Positions 16,691 through 55,439 of a stretch of 64,000 nucleotides of DNA are shown in pieces (within the stretch, counting starts at the first letter, position 1; every line of letters begins with the position of its first letter). The translations under genes were made by a program, and so were the position numbers. Below the pieces are notes generated by a model. The model ran no database searches. It saw only the letters and a list, made by a program, of their open reading frames with translations, and was not told where the DNA came from. The stretch is taken from positions 3,416,125 through 3,480,124 of the forward strand of contig JACYXH010000522.1 of the NCBI GenBank assembly GCA_026745465.1, in the 5' to 3' direction. This stretch comes from Lota lota. Lineage: Eukaryota; Chordata; Actinopteri; Gadiformes; Lotidae.

Positions 16691-17379
16691 GATACTTTAC
16701 AGCAGGTGAGAACAATTGTACTACAGTATGTTTATTCCTCAGCAGAGAGAAACAGAATGTTAGCTCAGAGATCAGGAAGGTCTCATGATGCTGGAGCAGA
16801 GCAACTGTGACAAACACTTTTCCTCGGGGTGAATTCTATAAATACTTGAACCTGAATCTGAATAGTTATAAAACTAGAATCTACGAACACGCACTTGAAA
16901 CAATCAAACTCTTTCTGTTTGCACACTGTTTTGTAGGAACTTTATTGTTAAATGAAAACTAAAACAGACGGTTTGGTAAGAACATATCTGCTTGAAGCGA
17001 TGATAATCGTTAGCATGGGGCAAAACAAATGAGTGTTGCTAATAACATTAATATGATGACAGAAGATGAACATGTCAGTACAGCTAACATTGACAGCAGC
17101 ATCATAAAAAAATAAGTATTTTTCAATACTTTACTGGCAACGTTTTAACAAAGTAGTAACAAACATTTCATGGACAACAGCTGTGCCCACACCATTAGCA
17201 TTGAAAATATCTATATTATTGTCCGGCTGACACTGCCAATACTGTAAAAATGTGTTAGCAAGGTCCTGTCGGCTTTGTTAGAATGGCTAACATGTCAGCA
17301 TGTCTAACATAGTTAGTGACGTTAACATGGTAATCATTCTTGCCAATTGGTGACAGTATTGAGTCAGTATAACTGGATA

Positions 17380-17765
17380 ATTTGGGGCCAGTATATCAGA
17401 GTCCATATATCAGAGTCAGTATATCGGAGTCAGTAAGTTTGTATAACTGAGTCAATATGAGTCATTACGAGTCAGTATGAGTTAGTATTTCTGAGTCAGT
17501 ATATTTATGTCAGTATGAGTTAGTGTAACTGAGTCAGTAAAAGTCAGTATGAGTTAGTATATCTGAGTCAGTGTGAGTAAGAATGAGTTAGTATCACTGA
17601 GTCAGTATGTCTGAGTCTGTATGAGGCAGCATGTCTGAGTCAGTATGAGGCAGTATGTCTGAGTCAGTGTGAGTCAGAATATCAGAGTCATTATGAAGCA
17701 GTATGTCTCAGTATATCTGTGTCAGTATAACTGATTCAGTATGAGTAAGTGTATCTGATGCTGTA
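17380..17765. repeat. Minisatellite, units of about 10-30 bp
   Basis: Many degenerate copies of GAGTCAGTATGAGTCAGTAT and TATCTGAGTCAGTATG in tandem. The array ends within a few bases of the fktn stop codon and would form the start of its 3' untranslated region. Confidence 0.9.
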
Positions 17766-17769
17766 TATC

Positions 17770-28976
<11,207 letters not shown>

Positions 28977-30046
28977 TCCCGTTAACCGGAAGACCCGGTT
29001 CTCCCGTTACCCTCTTGAATCCGGTAACCGTTAGCGACACAACAGAACGTCACGGTGCAATGAACTGAACGAGTAGCTGTGATTGATACGGTTTTAAGGT
29101 TTCGTTTGTTTGTTTGTTGATTTGATTGTTAATTTGTTTACTTCTTTGTTTCGCCTATCAAGAACGCAAGAGCGCGTCGCTACTATTCGTGGCATTGTTG
29201 TGTGGAGATCTAATTACACTATTTAACCGCTTATAATACATCCATGTTTGACGGCGATACCAAAATATTAGAACTGAGCATGCGCACGGCATGTTTGTTG
29301 ATAATAGTCCGTGCTCTTCCGTATCGCGTGCATCGTATTGAAACTGCTTTCATGATAAAGGTTCCAGTGCTTTACTCCTACATTTCTCATCGATACGAAT
29401 GTGTTGCACTTATGACAAAATAAAATATATATCATATTATATACTATAAATAGATTGCATATCATATATTCTTTGGTATAAATAGTGAAAAGATAACAAT
29501 ACAAAAGTATTCTTACATATATCTGATATTGATATCTGATATTGACATATCAGATATCCTGCGGTGCAGCTCTGTTTCGGACCAAATGACAGCGTTCAAT
29601 ATTTCTGTTCTTGTGCTCAGTCTGGTTTATTCGTATTTTTTGTTGTCTTTCGATCTGGGGGGTGTTAACAGTCCAGTTTGCAGAGGGGACTCTTATTTTT
29701 AAATTCGGGGTGCACCGGAAGAGATTATTCATCCATGACGGAAGTGACACCAGAAGTGAAAGGTAGCACCTTCTCGCGAGCCAGAAGATCAACACACAAC
29801 AACAACAACACCGACCCCAACCCGCTGCTAACCCACCGCCCTGCGGCGGAATGCAAGACCGCAGCGCTGCGCCCCAGGTTACAGAGAGAACTAAAAACGA
29901 GTCGCATCCTCATTTTCCTTTCTGCTCCTTCTTGTTCAACCGCGTGCGTTTTGTATTCTCCACGTCTATGATCACCGTATGTGCCCCCCGTTCACGCTTT
30001 TGAATGAAGGATTAAGGCCTTGTCTGTAAAACCAACATAAACAAAG
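28977..30046. promoter_or_regulatory. Head-to-head spacer between fktn and the plus-strand gene at 30047; candidate bidirectional promoter
   Basis: The start codons of the two divergent genes are about 1.07 kb apart. The spacer holds GAGCATGCGCACGG at 29276-29289, which resembles an NRF1 site, and GC-rich sequence at about 29790-29880. No other gene is evident in it. A shared promoter is inference from spacing and orientation. Confidence 0.4.
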
Positions 30047-30819
30047 ATGGAGAGCTTGTACAAGCGGAAGGTCTTCGCGTCGATGCGCAAGACCAAGGCA
30101 GCGGAGTCTAAGCGGAAACGGCAGATCGGTCTTCCCGCCTCCATCCTGGACGACAGCGACGAGGGCTCGTTCGGCAGCACTAGCAGCAGCAGCGGCGAAA
30201 GCGGCAGCAACAGTGACAGCAGCGGCTCCGAATATCGCGGCAGCAGCGCGGCAGAGAGCGGCGACACTGGGGGAACGTCGAGTGACGACAGTCGCGCAGT
30301 CTCGCGCCGTAAGCGCTCTTTTCTCGCCGATAAAGACGACAGCTCTTCCAGCAGTGACACGAGCGACCAGAAGGCCGATGGTGAACGCGACATCAAGCGC
30401 AAGGTGCAGCCCAAGAAGCGCATCCGCCTGCGCAAGCCCGAGTCCGACTCGGACGCAGACGCGGTAGCGGAGCGGGAACAGAGGCGGAAGCGTGCGGCAG
30501 AGGCGAAGGAAACGGCGGCCAAGCGCAAAGAGCGGCACAGCAAACTGCTCGCGCTCTCTAGACGCATGAAGTCACGCACGCGGGACCGCCGGCGCCGAGG
30601 CAAGGTGGGAGAAAGAGGATCGTTAATAGTCTACAGTTATCATCGATAAGTATACCAATGGTGAAGTGTTTATTTATGTATATATTACATATGTTATATT
30701 TTTATATTTTACAAATCCAGGAGGATGAGGATGAATCAAGTGACGAAGGAAAAAAGAGTGACGAAGATGAGGATGAGGAGACAACAAAGGTCGTCGCTAC
30801 CGGCAACGGCAGTGCATAG
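30047..30819 (+). CDS. Unrecognised Ser-rich, acidic/basic low-complexity protein (two exons, 218 residues)
   Basis: Exons are 30047-30604 and 30721-30819, joined by a 116-bp intron with GTGGGA donor and AAATCCAG acceptor, phase 0. The start has a good context (ACAAAGATGG). The N-terminus MESLYKRKVFASMRKTKAAE is basic. Residues about 35-95 are Ser/Asp/Glu/Gly-rich with ILDDSDEG. Then come basic patches SRRKRSFLADK and KKRIRLRKPESDSD, a charged helix (about 145-185) rich in Arg, Lys and Glu, and an Asp/Glu-rich C-terminal tail from the second exon. There is no signal peptide or membrane segment. The composition suggests a nuclear, CK2-phosphorylatable protein, but I recognise no named family and assign no function. 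It diverges from fktn. Confidence 0.75.
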
Positions 30820-31012
30820 CTCCACCGACGCCAGCAGAGGAAGAGGCTTTTACTTTTCTGTTTTCAGGGTTTCTGACTTCTTGTTGGACAGAAATTAGAC
30901 TAGACTAGACTTAACCAGATCAGACTGGACCAGATGACACCAGGCAGTTTCAGAGATAACAGGAAATGAAAGGAAAATTTCCAAAAACATGAAAGGACTT
31001 ATTAGGTTATTA

Positions 31013-31056
31013 GGGTGTCGAGGACGAAGTCCAAGACAACCTCTTGTTATTGCTGA

Positions 31057-31089
<33 letters not shown>

Positions 31090-33543
31090 GCACAGTGTTT
31101 GACTTATACAGCCTAAACCGCTTGGTTAATTCTGAAAAAAACTTGCTAAACCTGTATAGGACGACAACAGAATATCTGTGTGAAAGAATTGCACTGATTG
31201 GCCCAAAGGTGGCGCTATAGCAATCGCATGAAAATCCAAACTTTGAACAAGCATATCTCCTGACCCCATTGACCTACAGTCATAAAACTTTGACCATATA
31301 TGCATCTCCTCATGCTGAACAAATATGCCTCAAGAACCCATGACGTCCGCCATGATGGATTTTCCGCCATTTTGAATTTTGTGAGAAACATGAAGAAATG
31401 TAAAACCCCTAGGTTTTTTGAGATACACAGAAATCCTTTTGCACACATACTCTTTGGACCAATATCTTTAATTTGAAGTCAGTAAAAGTCTGTGCAATAA
31501 AGCATAAGGCCCCCAGGAGCCATTAACTTTGAAAGAAGGTGTGGCTTAACAACGCCAAACACAAAAATGCTTATATCGACATCAAGGTGCAGTCCTATGA
31601 TCTTGACCCCAATACAAACATTGTTCATCATTAAATTCTAAACAAGATGGTACCCATGTTTTTTCAATTGGGGCGTGGCATCAAGAGGGCGTGGTTTTTG
31701 ACTAAAATGACCACAGTTCCTAGAAGAATTGTTGGATTTGAGCGGGACCAAGTGTCACACAATCAGGGATCAAAGCCCTAAATGCTTAAGTAAGATTTAA
31801 GTTGATTGACAAAACAACATGGCCGCCAGACTTAGACAAAAAATTTTTTTTAACACGTTTTATGAATACTTGCTACAGCTGTAGAGGAGGACTACAGAAT
31901 ATCTGTGTGAAAGAATTGCACTGATTGGCCCAAAGGTGGCGCTATAGCAATCGTCTGAAAATGCAAACTTTGAACAAGCATATCTCCTGACCCCTTTGAC
32001 CTAAAGTCATGAAACTTTGCTCAAATATGCACCTTCACATGCTGAACAAATGTGCCTCAAGAACCTATGACTTCCGCCATGATGGATTTTTCGCCATTTT
32101 GAATTTTGTGAAAAACATTAAAATCAGTAAGGGTCCTACGTTTTTTGACATAAACAGAAATCCTTTGGCACACATAATCTAAGGACCAATGTCTTTAATA
32201 TAGTCTCACGAAATGTCTGTGCAATAAAACATAAGGCCCCCAGGAGCCATTAACTTTGAAAGAAGGTGTGGCTTAACCACGCCGAACACAAATATGCTTA
32301 TATCGACATCAAGATGGTGTCCTATGATCTTGTGTCCAATACAAAAGTTGTTGGGCATGGAATTCTGAACAACAGTAAATTTTCAGAATTTTATTTTGGT
32401 AAAACAAAATGGCCGCCAGAGACAGAAAACCGTCCGAATGGGCTTAAAATGCGTTTTCAAAAATCGATATGGACTCCTATCATCTTGATTACAATACAAA
32501 AGTTGTTGGCCATGGAATTCTGAACAAGAGTAGATTTTCAGATTTTAATTTTGGTTAAAAACAATGGCCGCCAGAAACAACAAACCGTCACAATGGACTT
32601 AAAATGCGTTTTCACAAATCTATATGGACTCTAATCATCTTGACTATAATAGAAAAGTTGTTCAGCATGAAATTCCGAACAACATAGATATTTCACTTTT
32701 CCAATTATGCCCAAAAACATGGCTGCTAGAGGCTCAAACCTGTTACCATGCCGTGATTCCAATCCCATTGAACCACTCTAACTATCGTTATCTTCATACC
32801 AATATATAAAACTTTACTCTCACTTTTCTAAACAGTGTTTTATCAAAGTAAACCTAAAGTGTGTGTGTGTGTCTGAAGCTGTCATTACATTAACAAAAAT
32901 CCATTACAGTGTTTGATCAAAGTAAACCTAAAGTGTGTGTGTGTGTGTCTGAAGCTGTCATTACATTAACAACAACCCATTTACTATCATTACCTTCATA
33001 CTGTATGACAATATATAATACTTTTCTCTCACTTTTCTAAACAGTGTTTGATCAAAGTAAACCTAAAGTGTGTGTGTGTGTCTGAAGCTATCATTTCTTT
33101 AAAAACAGTTTACAATAAAATCATAACTGGCATAGCTAGTGTGTGTGTGTGTCTGAAGCTGTCATTACATTAAAAACAACCCATTAACTATCATTATCTT
33201 CATACTGTATGACAATATATAATACTTTTCTCTCACTTTTCTAAACAGTGTTTGATCAAAGTAAACCTAAAGTGTGTGTGTGTGTGTGAAGCTATCATTT
33301 CTTTAAAAACAGTTTACAATAAAATCATAACTGGCATAGCTAGTGTGTGTGTGTGTCTGAAGCTGTCATTACATTAAAAACAACCCATTAACTATCATTA
33401 TCTTCATACTGTATGACAATATATAATACTTTTCTCTCAATTTTCTAAACAGTTTTTGATCAAAGTAAACCAAAAGTGTGTGTGTGTGTCTGAAGCTATC
33501 ATTTCTTTGAAAACAGCTTACAATAAAATCATAACTGGCATAG

Positions 33544-33574
<31 letters not shown>

Positions 33575-34245
33575 TTCTGAAGCTGTCATTACATTAAAAA
33601 CAACCCATTAACTATCATTATCTTCATACTGTATGACAATATATAAAACTTTACTCTCACTTTTCTAAACAGTGTTTTATCAAAGTAAACCTAAAGTGTG
33701 TGTGTGTGTCTGAAGCAGTCATTACATTAAAAACAATCCATTACAGTGTTTGGTCAAAGTAAACCTAAAGTGTGTGTGTGTGTGTGTGTCTGTGTGAAGC
33801 TGTCATTACATTAAAAACAACCCATTAACTATCATTATCTTCATACTGTATGACAATATATAAAACTTTACTCTCACTTTTCTAAACAGTGTTTGATCAA
33901 AGTAAAGCTTATTCCTTGATTTAAACCAAAAACAATACAGTACAATGTCAGCAGTAAGCACTGACCTAACTGTTTGCAATGTTGATGCAATGCACTTGCC
34001 ACTTTTGTGTGTGTGTGTGTCTAAATGCTATGCCGGTTATCATTCTATTTTAAAGCGTTAAAGAAGCGTAACTGCTGAACCCTGACTTTGATACACTTTC
34101 ACAAGACATCGAAGGCCAATCACCGCAATTGAGCTGAGGCCATTCCAACCTCATCAACTGTATAAAATCTTTAAAAGTCTTGCTGGTCTGCCTCGTCAGC
34201 ACAAACCTCGACACCCGCTAAATGCTGCTTGCAGCTTTAATTTTC
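31013..34245 (+). mobile_element. 3.2-kb non-coding interspersed element with internal tandem arrays
   Basis: It begins GGGTGTCGAGGACGAAGTCC and ends GCTGCTTGCAGCTTTAATTTTC, matching the termini of a widespread teleost non-coding repeat recalled by its GCTTGCAGCTxTATT tail. Both sides carry GTTATTA (31006-31012, 34246-34252), a possible 7-bp target duplication. Inside, a block with AAAGGTGGCGCTATAGCAAT and CGCCATTTTGAATTTTGTGA is present twice, about 727 bp apart (31141 and 31868). Next is a 150-bp partial duplication (32380-32700), then the satellite array listed separately. No protein is encoded. I do not know its transposition class. Confidence 0.7.
32830..33910 (+). repeat. Satellite array inside the 3.2-kb element, units of about 75 and 205 bp
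   Basis: At least eight copies of GTGTTTGATCAAAGTAAACC followed by a short GT microsatellite and GAAGCTGTCATTACATTA. Some units include CATACTGTATGACAATATAT, and some are shortened. GT-run length varies between units. Confidence 0.9.
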
Positions 34246-34252
34246 GTTATTA

Positions 34253-35393
34253 CTGTTACAACCAAAATATGACATTACAGTATGAAGTCATGGTTTTGTG
34301 ACATAGGATGACGTCAACACTTGGTTATATTTCTCATTGCTCATTTGATCTGTCAGTCTATCCATCGCTTTGCTTTTTAACTGGTCGTCATGAAAACATA
34401 CATTTTAATGTAAATGTAACGTAAAAAAAAACATTTTTTAAATTGGAGGTGAGAAGTGCGGTTGAGTGAGGCAGGACTGTGGGTTTCCGTAGTTGCAGTG
34501 AGGTCGTTTTTGAGGCCACGTGTTTTCCTATTGGCTATTGACCCTTGTACTTTTGGAGCAAGCTCATACCTGGACAATGACATCAATGTTTGACTCCTCT
34601 TCCTAACCCACTGGCCCTCACCCTTTTTAACACCATTTTGAAAATGTGTTTCCTGAAGGGAATCTTGTACATGTGGCCATTTTGGACAGCTGTAAATAAA
34701 TAAAAACAATCAATATATATTGTATTGCACAAGTCTTTTGGTTTTGCTAATGTTACTCAGCTTTAACCTTTGTTTATATACATCCCCTTGTCACAAGACA
34801 AACTTGTACAGGTGGCAGAGTTTAAGTTTTTGTTTTCGGCGCTCTTTCTGTTCATTTTAATGCTAGTCATTTTGTGCTACATCATAACTGAATACAAGCG
34901 ACCACCACTTTGGACAATTGTACAACAATAAAACTAAATTTAAAAGTCTTCATTTGCATTTTTCTTGGTCTTGCTAATGGTGATTACATACACATGTATA
35001 TACCATAGTCTAGTTAAGTATATGTATAGAAACCATAAAAAAGCATAAGGTCAGGCCAAAAAACACCTTGCACTAAACAAATGAGTAAAGAGAAGAAAGC
35101 AGCTAAACCTTTTTTTTTCTAGAGCAATCTATGACCATACAGGGAGGGGCGGAGCTCTGGGAGAGGCTAGAGATCCCTGTTGGGTGGAGTCAAAAACAAA
35201 AAATGCCCCTATATGGACAACCAAAAAGAAACACTTCCACTGCTCTCTTCAGATTTATTTATTAATATCTTTCAGACTAACGACAACAGGAGGGTGTCTT
35301 GGGTACATATTCTTGCTAATGGTAGTTAAGACAGGTGGCAAGAGGCTTGTAGAACATGCTAACTATGCTAATGTTTACCATGATAAAGCGGAG
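34253..35393. other. wdr91 3' flank and 3' untranslated region, no other gene seen
   Basis: AT-rich sequence without a convincing open frame. On the minus strand, AATAAA signals overlap at 35254-35263, about 135 bp past the wdr91 stop codon, and are the likely polyadenylation signals. Confidence 0.55.
35254..35263 (-). promoter_or_regulatory. Candidate wdr91 polyadenylation signals
   Basis: The plus strand TTTATTTATT reads as two overlapping AATAAA hexamers on the minus strand, about 135 bp beyond the stop codon. Confidence 0.5.
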
Positions 35394-49655
<14,262 letters not shown>

Positions 49656-50007
49656 GACCTCTGAGCCTAACCCACTGCCTTGACCTCCGTGTTGACCTCG
49701 TTGCTTGATGGATGGATAAAGATTAAAACAACCTTTTTAAATAACAAACAACACACTGATGATCATCACCTGATTCAGTTACAAGATAGGAATGAATGTG
49801 AAATCATCTTACAGGCCGCACTCACAAAACTAACCTGAGGACCAGGAAAAAAACCTTGTGGTCCGTTTGATGTTATTGACAAGACATCATATTACGACCA
49901 CCAATAACAATAATAATATGTTAATAACAACACGGTTCTATAGAATGTACATTAACACACGAAGTAATTCAACACTATTAGCTTAGCAGTTATGTTATTG
50001 CTAATGT

Positions 50008-50092
<85 letters not shown>

Positions 50093-51308
50093 TAATGGTG
50101 TATTTGCTGTCATGGGCACGTCTGGTCGCCTTGTTCACACGTTGATTTAAAAGGTTTGCAGATGAAGTTAAACATAGTCTCTCTGGTGAGTAACGGACTG
50201 GGGTTTGACTCTAGGTCAACCCGGGAAACATACACATACACGACTGTTGTAAACCGTTGTTAAAAAGCGCGGATGGGTGAGATTTAAGTTCACTTCGGGG
50301 CTAAAAGGTGAACATTTCACTTACCGACTTGTTTTCCGTGTTTTGTTAGGTCTCGCCTCTATTCTTTGTCACATGATCTGACAAGTGTGATGACACTTTG
50401 CTATCACATGGTCTGGTCACATGACCTATAAATTGAACCCTTGCCGCCGGGCGCAACAGTGTGGTTCCGGAAGTGAAAATCCCATTCACATTTTGCAGAG
50501 AGGTTTTGATTATTAGCCATAATGTCGTAACCATCCAAGGTATACTTACCACGAGCCAAGAAATTGTGAAACGATGGTACATGCCCCTGTAGAAGCCACA
50601 AGTTAAAGACACCTTTTAAGAAAAATATGTTTTATTTGCGATGTCATTTAAAAGCACTACACTACCCACAATCCCACAATCCTAAAGTGTAACACGAGTC
50701 ATTGATTGGTAGAGCTCGCTGTTACCATGGAAATGTTTACCGCACTCACGAAAGTCAAGTCATCGATTACTGCTACCACTGGACTCGATCGTTTACCAGA
50801 GCAACTATGAGTTTATTTATTTTTAATAATGAAAATAATTACATATACGGTTTTATATACAGGGCATGATAAAGTAAACATATGTTTAAAAATACAATTA
50901 TATAGTATTTGCAAATTATATCTAGCTACCAAGTTAATGCTGATAACAAAGACTTATGGAAAGTTAGAGTTGTTGTTAGAGCTGTAGATGAAATGAGCTG
51001 TACATGTTGAAAAATATGTTGATATAGAATATATTATGATTAAAATATATATATATATTTATGATATAGCAGTTCTGTATAGTAATTTGGGTAGTTTAAA
51101 GGCTAGAAATACACCATGTTGAATGAATACGTAACTGGAATACTTATTACGTATGATACGTTATAACCTTATGTAACCCATCCACCGCGTCTTAGCCGAC
51201 ACAGTCGTTGGGTGGAACCGGTGGCATTGATGGACGCCCGAGCGGTGATAGCAGTCAGGAACGAAGCACTGTACCATGTCGATGAGAACACTATACAGTA
51301 TATGAAAC

Positions 51309-51396
<88 letters not shown>

Positions 51397-52213
51397 AAAA
51401 CGTTTATTAACAATACAAACACTACAATAATGACAAAGGTTCAAAAAAGGTTCGCAATGGTTTATGGGATGAGTAGTTCCTTCACTCATGTAGTCTTGTA
51501 CCTTTGGCTTTTTTTTTTCCTTTTTTCCAATTTGTTTTTTGCTCCGAATCAAATGTTTTATGGTCACGACTAATTTGTGGGACAATTGGCCTAGTTCCAG
51601 GCGTAAAACTCTTTATATAACGATTTTCTGAAAAGTCAATGGAGAAAATGAACGGGAAATTTACTTCCAGAACCAGTTCAAAAAGGGGGCGGTCACTGTT
51701 ACCCTGGTATTTATTATAAACACAACGTATATATTATGAACATGTTTTGCATTTTAAAGTACCACTCTACGATTGTATGTGTGTGTGTGTATATATGTAT
51801 GTGTGTGAATATCATGAAATATCAATAGGTCATGAAATATGTTACAAGGCCATTTCCCGTTAACATTTTAAATAAAAACTCTGCAAATTGTTTGGTGATG
51901 AAAAGGAAAAATAACCTCTCTGTAAAGTTGAATATGATAAATGTTCATGTTAATAAGATTGGATAAGTGGTAGGGTGATGGTTGGACTGACACATCGTAT
52001 CCCAAATCATAATAAACATTCAATAAATTATTACTACTAGCATTGCATATTCTGCAGACACGAAATATATAACCATGTTTTTATTTATTATTAACATATA
52101 TTATATAAACAATATATATATACACAAGTTACAGTGTAACAAAATATCAGATCAATAAAAAATAAAGAAAACTTTTTTTTAGCCTTTTACTTTAGTCACA
52201 CGCACACAATAAA
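49656..52213. other. wdr91 5' flank and spacer to the LAS2-like gene
   Basis: It holds a (GT)n run at 50010-50092, a (CA)n run at 51315-51395, and a repeat-like segment at 50450-50620 (AAGTGAAAATCCCATTCACA, CCATAATGTCGTAACCATCC) that I recognise as a frequent teleost repeat type. The wdr91 promoter should be here; no core element stands out. No further gene was seen. Confidence 0.5.
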
Positions 52214-54866
52214 TCATAAATCGATTAACATCCTAGGGGTGTGCCCTGTGTGGGTGTATCCTATGGGGGCGTGTCCTGTGTTGGCCAATAGGAGGCGGTG
52301 CTCGCTGACTGCCTCCTGATTGACAGCTGGCGTACAGTCTGTTAGGAGAGACACAGAGAGCAGCTCCTCCTCCTCCTCCTCCTGCCCGTCCTCCCCAGGG
52401 AGTTGGTCCAACCAGGAGGGGGCACGGGGGGGGTTCAAACCTGCAGACCGTTCACAAGCATTTCAACAATCAAACACCATCAATAAATATACTATAAACC
52501 ATAAAGATAATTTATTTCCATGATGAAATTTGTCATTACTACCAGCCTAATTCAGTTATATAATTCCATTATTTATGTTAGTTTTGATTGTTCACTATAA
52601 AAATATCTTTAACCTGCTTTTTCCCAGAATCCCGATGGGCTCGCAGCCAGCTGGCCATCCATTGGCTGCTGCTGGTAAGCGTGGCCAAACTGGACGTCAC
52701 CAATCAAGTTTAGGGAGTGGTGTGATCTCAAAATGTGAGATTGGCTTTGGAGGTGGGAAGATTTTACAGAGTGGGCGTGTCCAGGGGGCTGGTAACTGTG
52801 ACAATAGTAGGCAGAGTCTAGGTATTGGGAAGAGTCTGATAAGTGGGAGGAGCTAAGGCAGTCTGCCCCAATCACTGGTCCTGCAGTCTGGAGAAGAGAT
52901 GGCGATTTGTCAATTCATAACAACACTGTCTCATAAATGAAGCATGATGTCATATATGATTATTTTTCATAACATGTTTTGCATTGTTTTCACCTGGGAG
53001 TTCTGGAGTCGGGTCACTTCCTGTCTGCTGAGACACTTCCTGTCTATGTCTTCTCCCCTCCACCTGAAGGACAGACACATTTTACAGGGAATAGAACCCC
53101 TAACCCTGCAGTGTTAGTGCCTTGCTCTACAAAGTGAGCTACACAGGGAATAGAACCCCCAACCCTACTTGATTGTTGTTGGGGATGGGGCGTGGCTTCG
53201 GTCCCTTGCCCCGCCCAGTGGTCCACAGGAATGGCAGGAGACCCCCGGCTGAGGGCTGAGGCTGTTGCTAGAGCGACAGAGGGAGCGGTGGCGGAGGTCT
53301 GTAGAGAGTATGAATGTATTTTATTCTTCAAACAATAATTATTATATTACATTTATATTCATTACAGATTATATTCATATTTAAAGTGAAGGACAACAAA
53401 AATCCATAATTTACATCGAATTATGTTATTATGTGCACTAAGCATCACAAAATGATGTTCCATGAAATCCTCAAGTAATTTTCAGTAAATCGATTTCCTT
53501 CTATTCCTTAAAGCAGATTGAATGGGTGGAGTCTATTTTCCCTGGGGGGGGGGGACTGCCCTACAATCCTGAGTGTTGCCAAGACCAAGTTTATTAGCAG
53601 TGGATATATCCCTCTGTGATACGTTATATTTTATTTTAGGTTTTGAGATCACATTCATTACATATATGATATTGCATATTATTATGTAAAGAAATAAGGG
53701 TATGAAGTAAGAAGTGAGAGGAAAGTTAACACCCTACCAGTGAGGTAGGCAGTCGTCTTGGTAACTGGCAGTGAGCCATCACTAGGGATGGCCAGAAGTT
53801 CCTCCGTTGTCAAAGCCACCTCGTCTCCGTCGGCATGGCAACGCAGAGAGGTGATTGCTGGGAGCGACAGGAAACACAGCTCTGTGTCTGTCAGCAGCTC
53901 TCTAAGGACTATGGGTGAAAAAACGATGTGTATGATCACACATGTTCCAAAATTCGGAACATGTGTGATATTACAAAATGTAGTTTGGTTATGATTGAGT
54001 GATGATTTTTTAATAGAAAATAAAGGAAAATCTGAACTGATTATGATTCTAGCTCTGCACACACCAGGATCATGATTATAAATAGTATATTGATATATAT
54101 ATATATTTCCTCTTTCATTACTTCATATGTGACATTACAATCACACACAGCAGGACACCGGTCTCACCGTCTCTGTTGCGGAGGGTCCCAGGTGGTCTGG
54201 GGCGTCCAGGCTGGGAGGAGGAAGTCCCTGGCGGCAGCAGGTCTAACCGGGGCCCTGTGGAACGTGCCAGGGCCCCGGGGGCCAGACGCCACAGCTCAAA
54301 ATCAGCGATATAGGCGTCCAGCGCTGCAGACGCTGAGGCAAACTCCTGCCGACAAGATCAACCAGACAGTCAATGAACAGTCAATTTATCAACCAGGCTG
54401 TCAAACAACCAGTCGGGGCAAGGTTAGGGCTGGTGTACTGCAAGGTCAGGGTAGGGTAAAGTTAGGGGTTAGGTGGGTTAGTGTTCAGTTAGTTTTGGGG
54501 TAGGGTTTGGTAGGGTAAATGCCAAATCAAACTTGTGCATCCTGCACATATGCAAAGATTCACGTCTAAGTCTAAGACATATTTTCAATGGAGCAGACTG
54601 TGCTTCAGATTTCCGGATTTGCTCGTCGGTTCGTGTACATCTCTGGTTGGAAACGCTATACTGCCCCAGTATGTACACGTTAACTGACGTGAAGTATACG
54701 GTGTGGTGGGCCAGGTGAGGATTAAGTTAGGTCAGGGTAAGTTAAGGCTGTTCACCTGGTCTCCACAGCGGATGGTTTGGTGAGTAGGGGGCAGGTGTCC
54801 GCTGCAGGACATCAACGTGGTGACGGTGGACTCGGGGGAGAGAGGACGCTCTCTGTCCCAGTCCAT
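52214..54866 (-). CDS. LAS2/C18orf54-like protein (seven coding exons, 386 residues)
   Basis: Exons, 5' to 3': 54756-54866, 54168-54345, 53738-53908, 53169-53298, 52994-53063, 52614-52887, 52214-52440. All junctions are GT/AG and all phases agree. The N-terminus MDWDRERPLSPESTVTTLMS leads to FASASAALDAYIADFELW, then LLTDTELCFLSLPAITSL, ALTTEELLAIPSDGSLPVTK, and a Ser-rich half with SLCRSSNSLSPQP, DCLSSSHLSDSSQYLDSAYY and a C-terminal acidic WLDQLPGEDGQEEEEE. The pattern SAS.ALDAYI.DF followed by L(S/T)D.EL.FL..P and LTT.(D/E)LL..P.DGSLP fits my memory of lung adenoma susceptibility protein 2 (LAS2, C18orf54). Its molecular function is poorly known, so none is assigned. The first coding exon has an acceptor one base upstream of its ATG, so a non-coding first exon probably exists to the right. 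Confidence 0.8.
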
Positions 54867-55439
54867 CCTGGAAATCACAGAGGTCAAAGCTCAGCCGCTG
54901 CGCTCACACTATCTCATAACCTGTTTTAACATCTGTATTTTCCATCTTCCATCAACTAAGAGATACTCAATTTTGGCTCGCACATATACTATGTATTTTT
55001 TGAACAATGTTAAATAGTTGCTGCGTTCAGGCTAGGTATGTATATTTATAAATATAATAGTATATAGTTAAGATATACGTTAGTATCCACTACGTAACGT
55101 CACAGCTACATTACAGGATATATGTATAAATATTCATCCATGTATATATTATATATATATTTTTTTTCCTTTTACGTATATCATGTTTTACGTATATCAG
55201 TGAGGAACATTACAGAATACGTAGTGTAAAAACAACAATAGGCTTTAGCACGCTGCTAGCCAACGGTCTACAGATAATTAAACATCGTAACAAGAACAAG
55301 AAGCGGACTTGATAGGAATAGTTTATAGGAAGGCAGTCAAACAAATTAAACTCACCCTGGCTGTGGTCGTAAGAAAATAAACAAACATATAAACAAACCT
55401 CAAAACCTGATTAAGAGCACCTAGAAACCTGTAACAAAT

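Noticed and set aside
16374-16817. Open frames of 147 and 109 codons on opposite strands in the polypurine tract
   Set aside because: Composition-driven frames in a GGA/GGT-rich repeat with no splice partners or recognisable motif.
29992-30603. A minus-strand open frame of about 200 codons opposite the Ser-rich gene
   Set aside because: It is antisense to the plus-strand exon, whose splice signals, start context and charge pattern are coherent; the antisense frame shows none of these.
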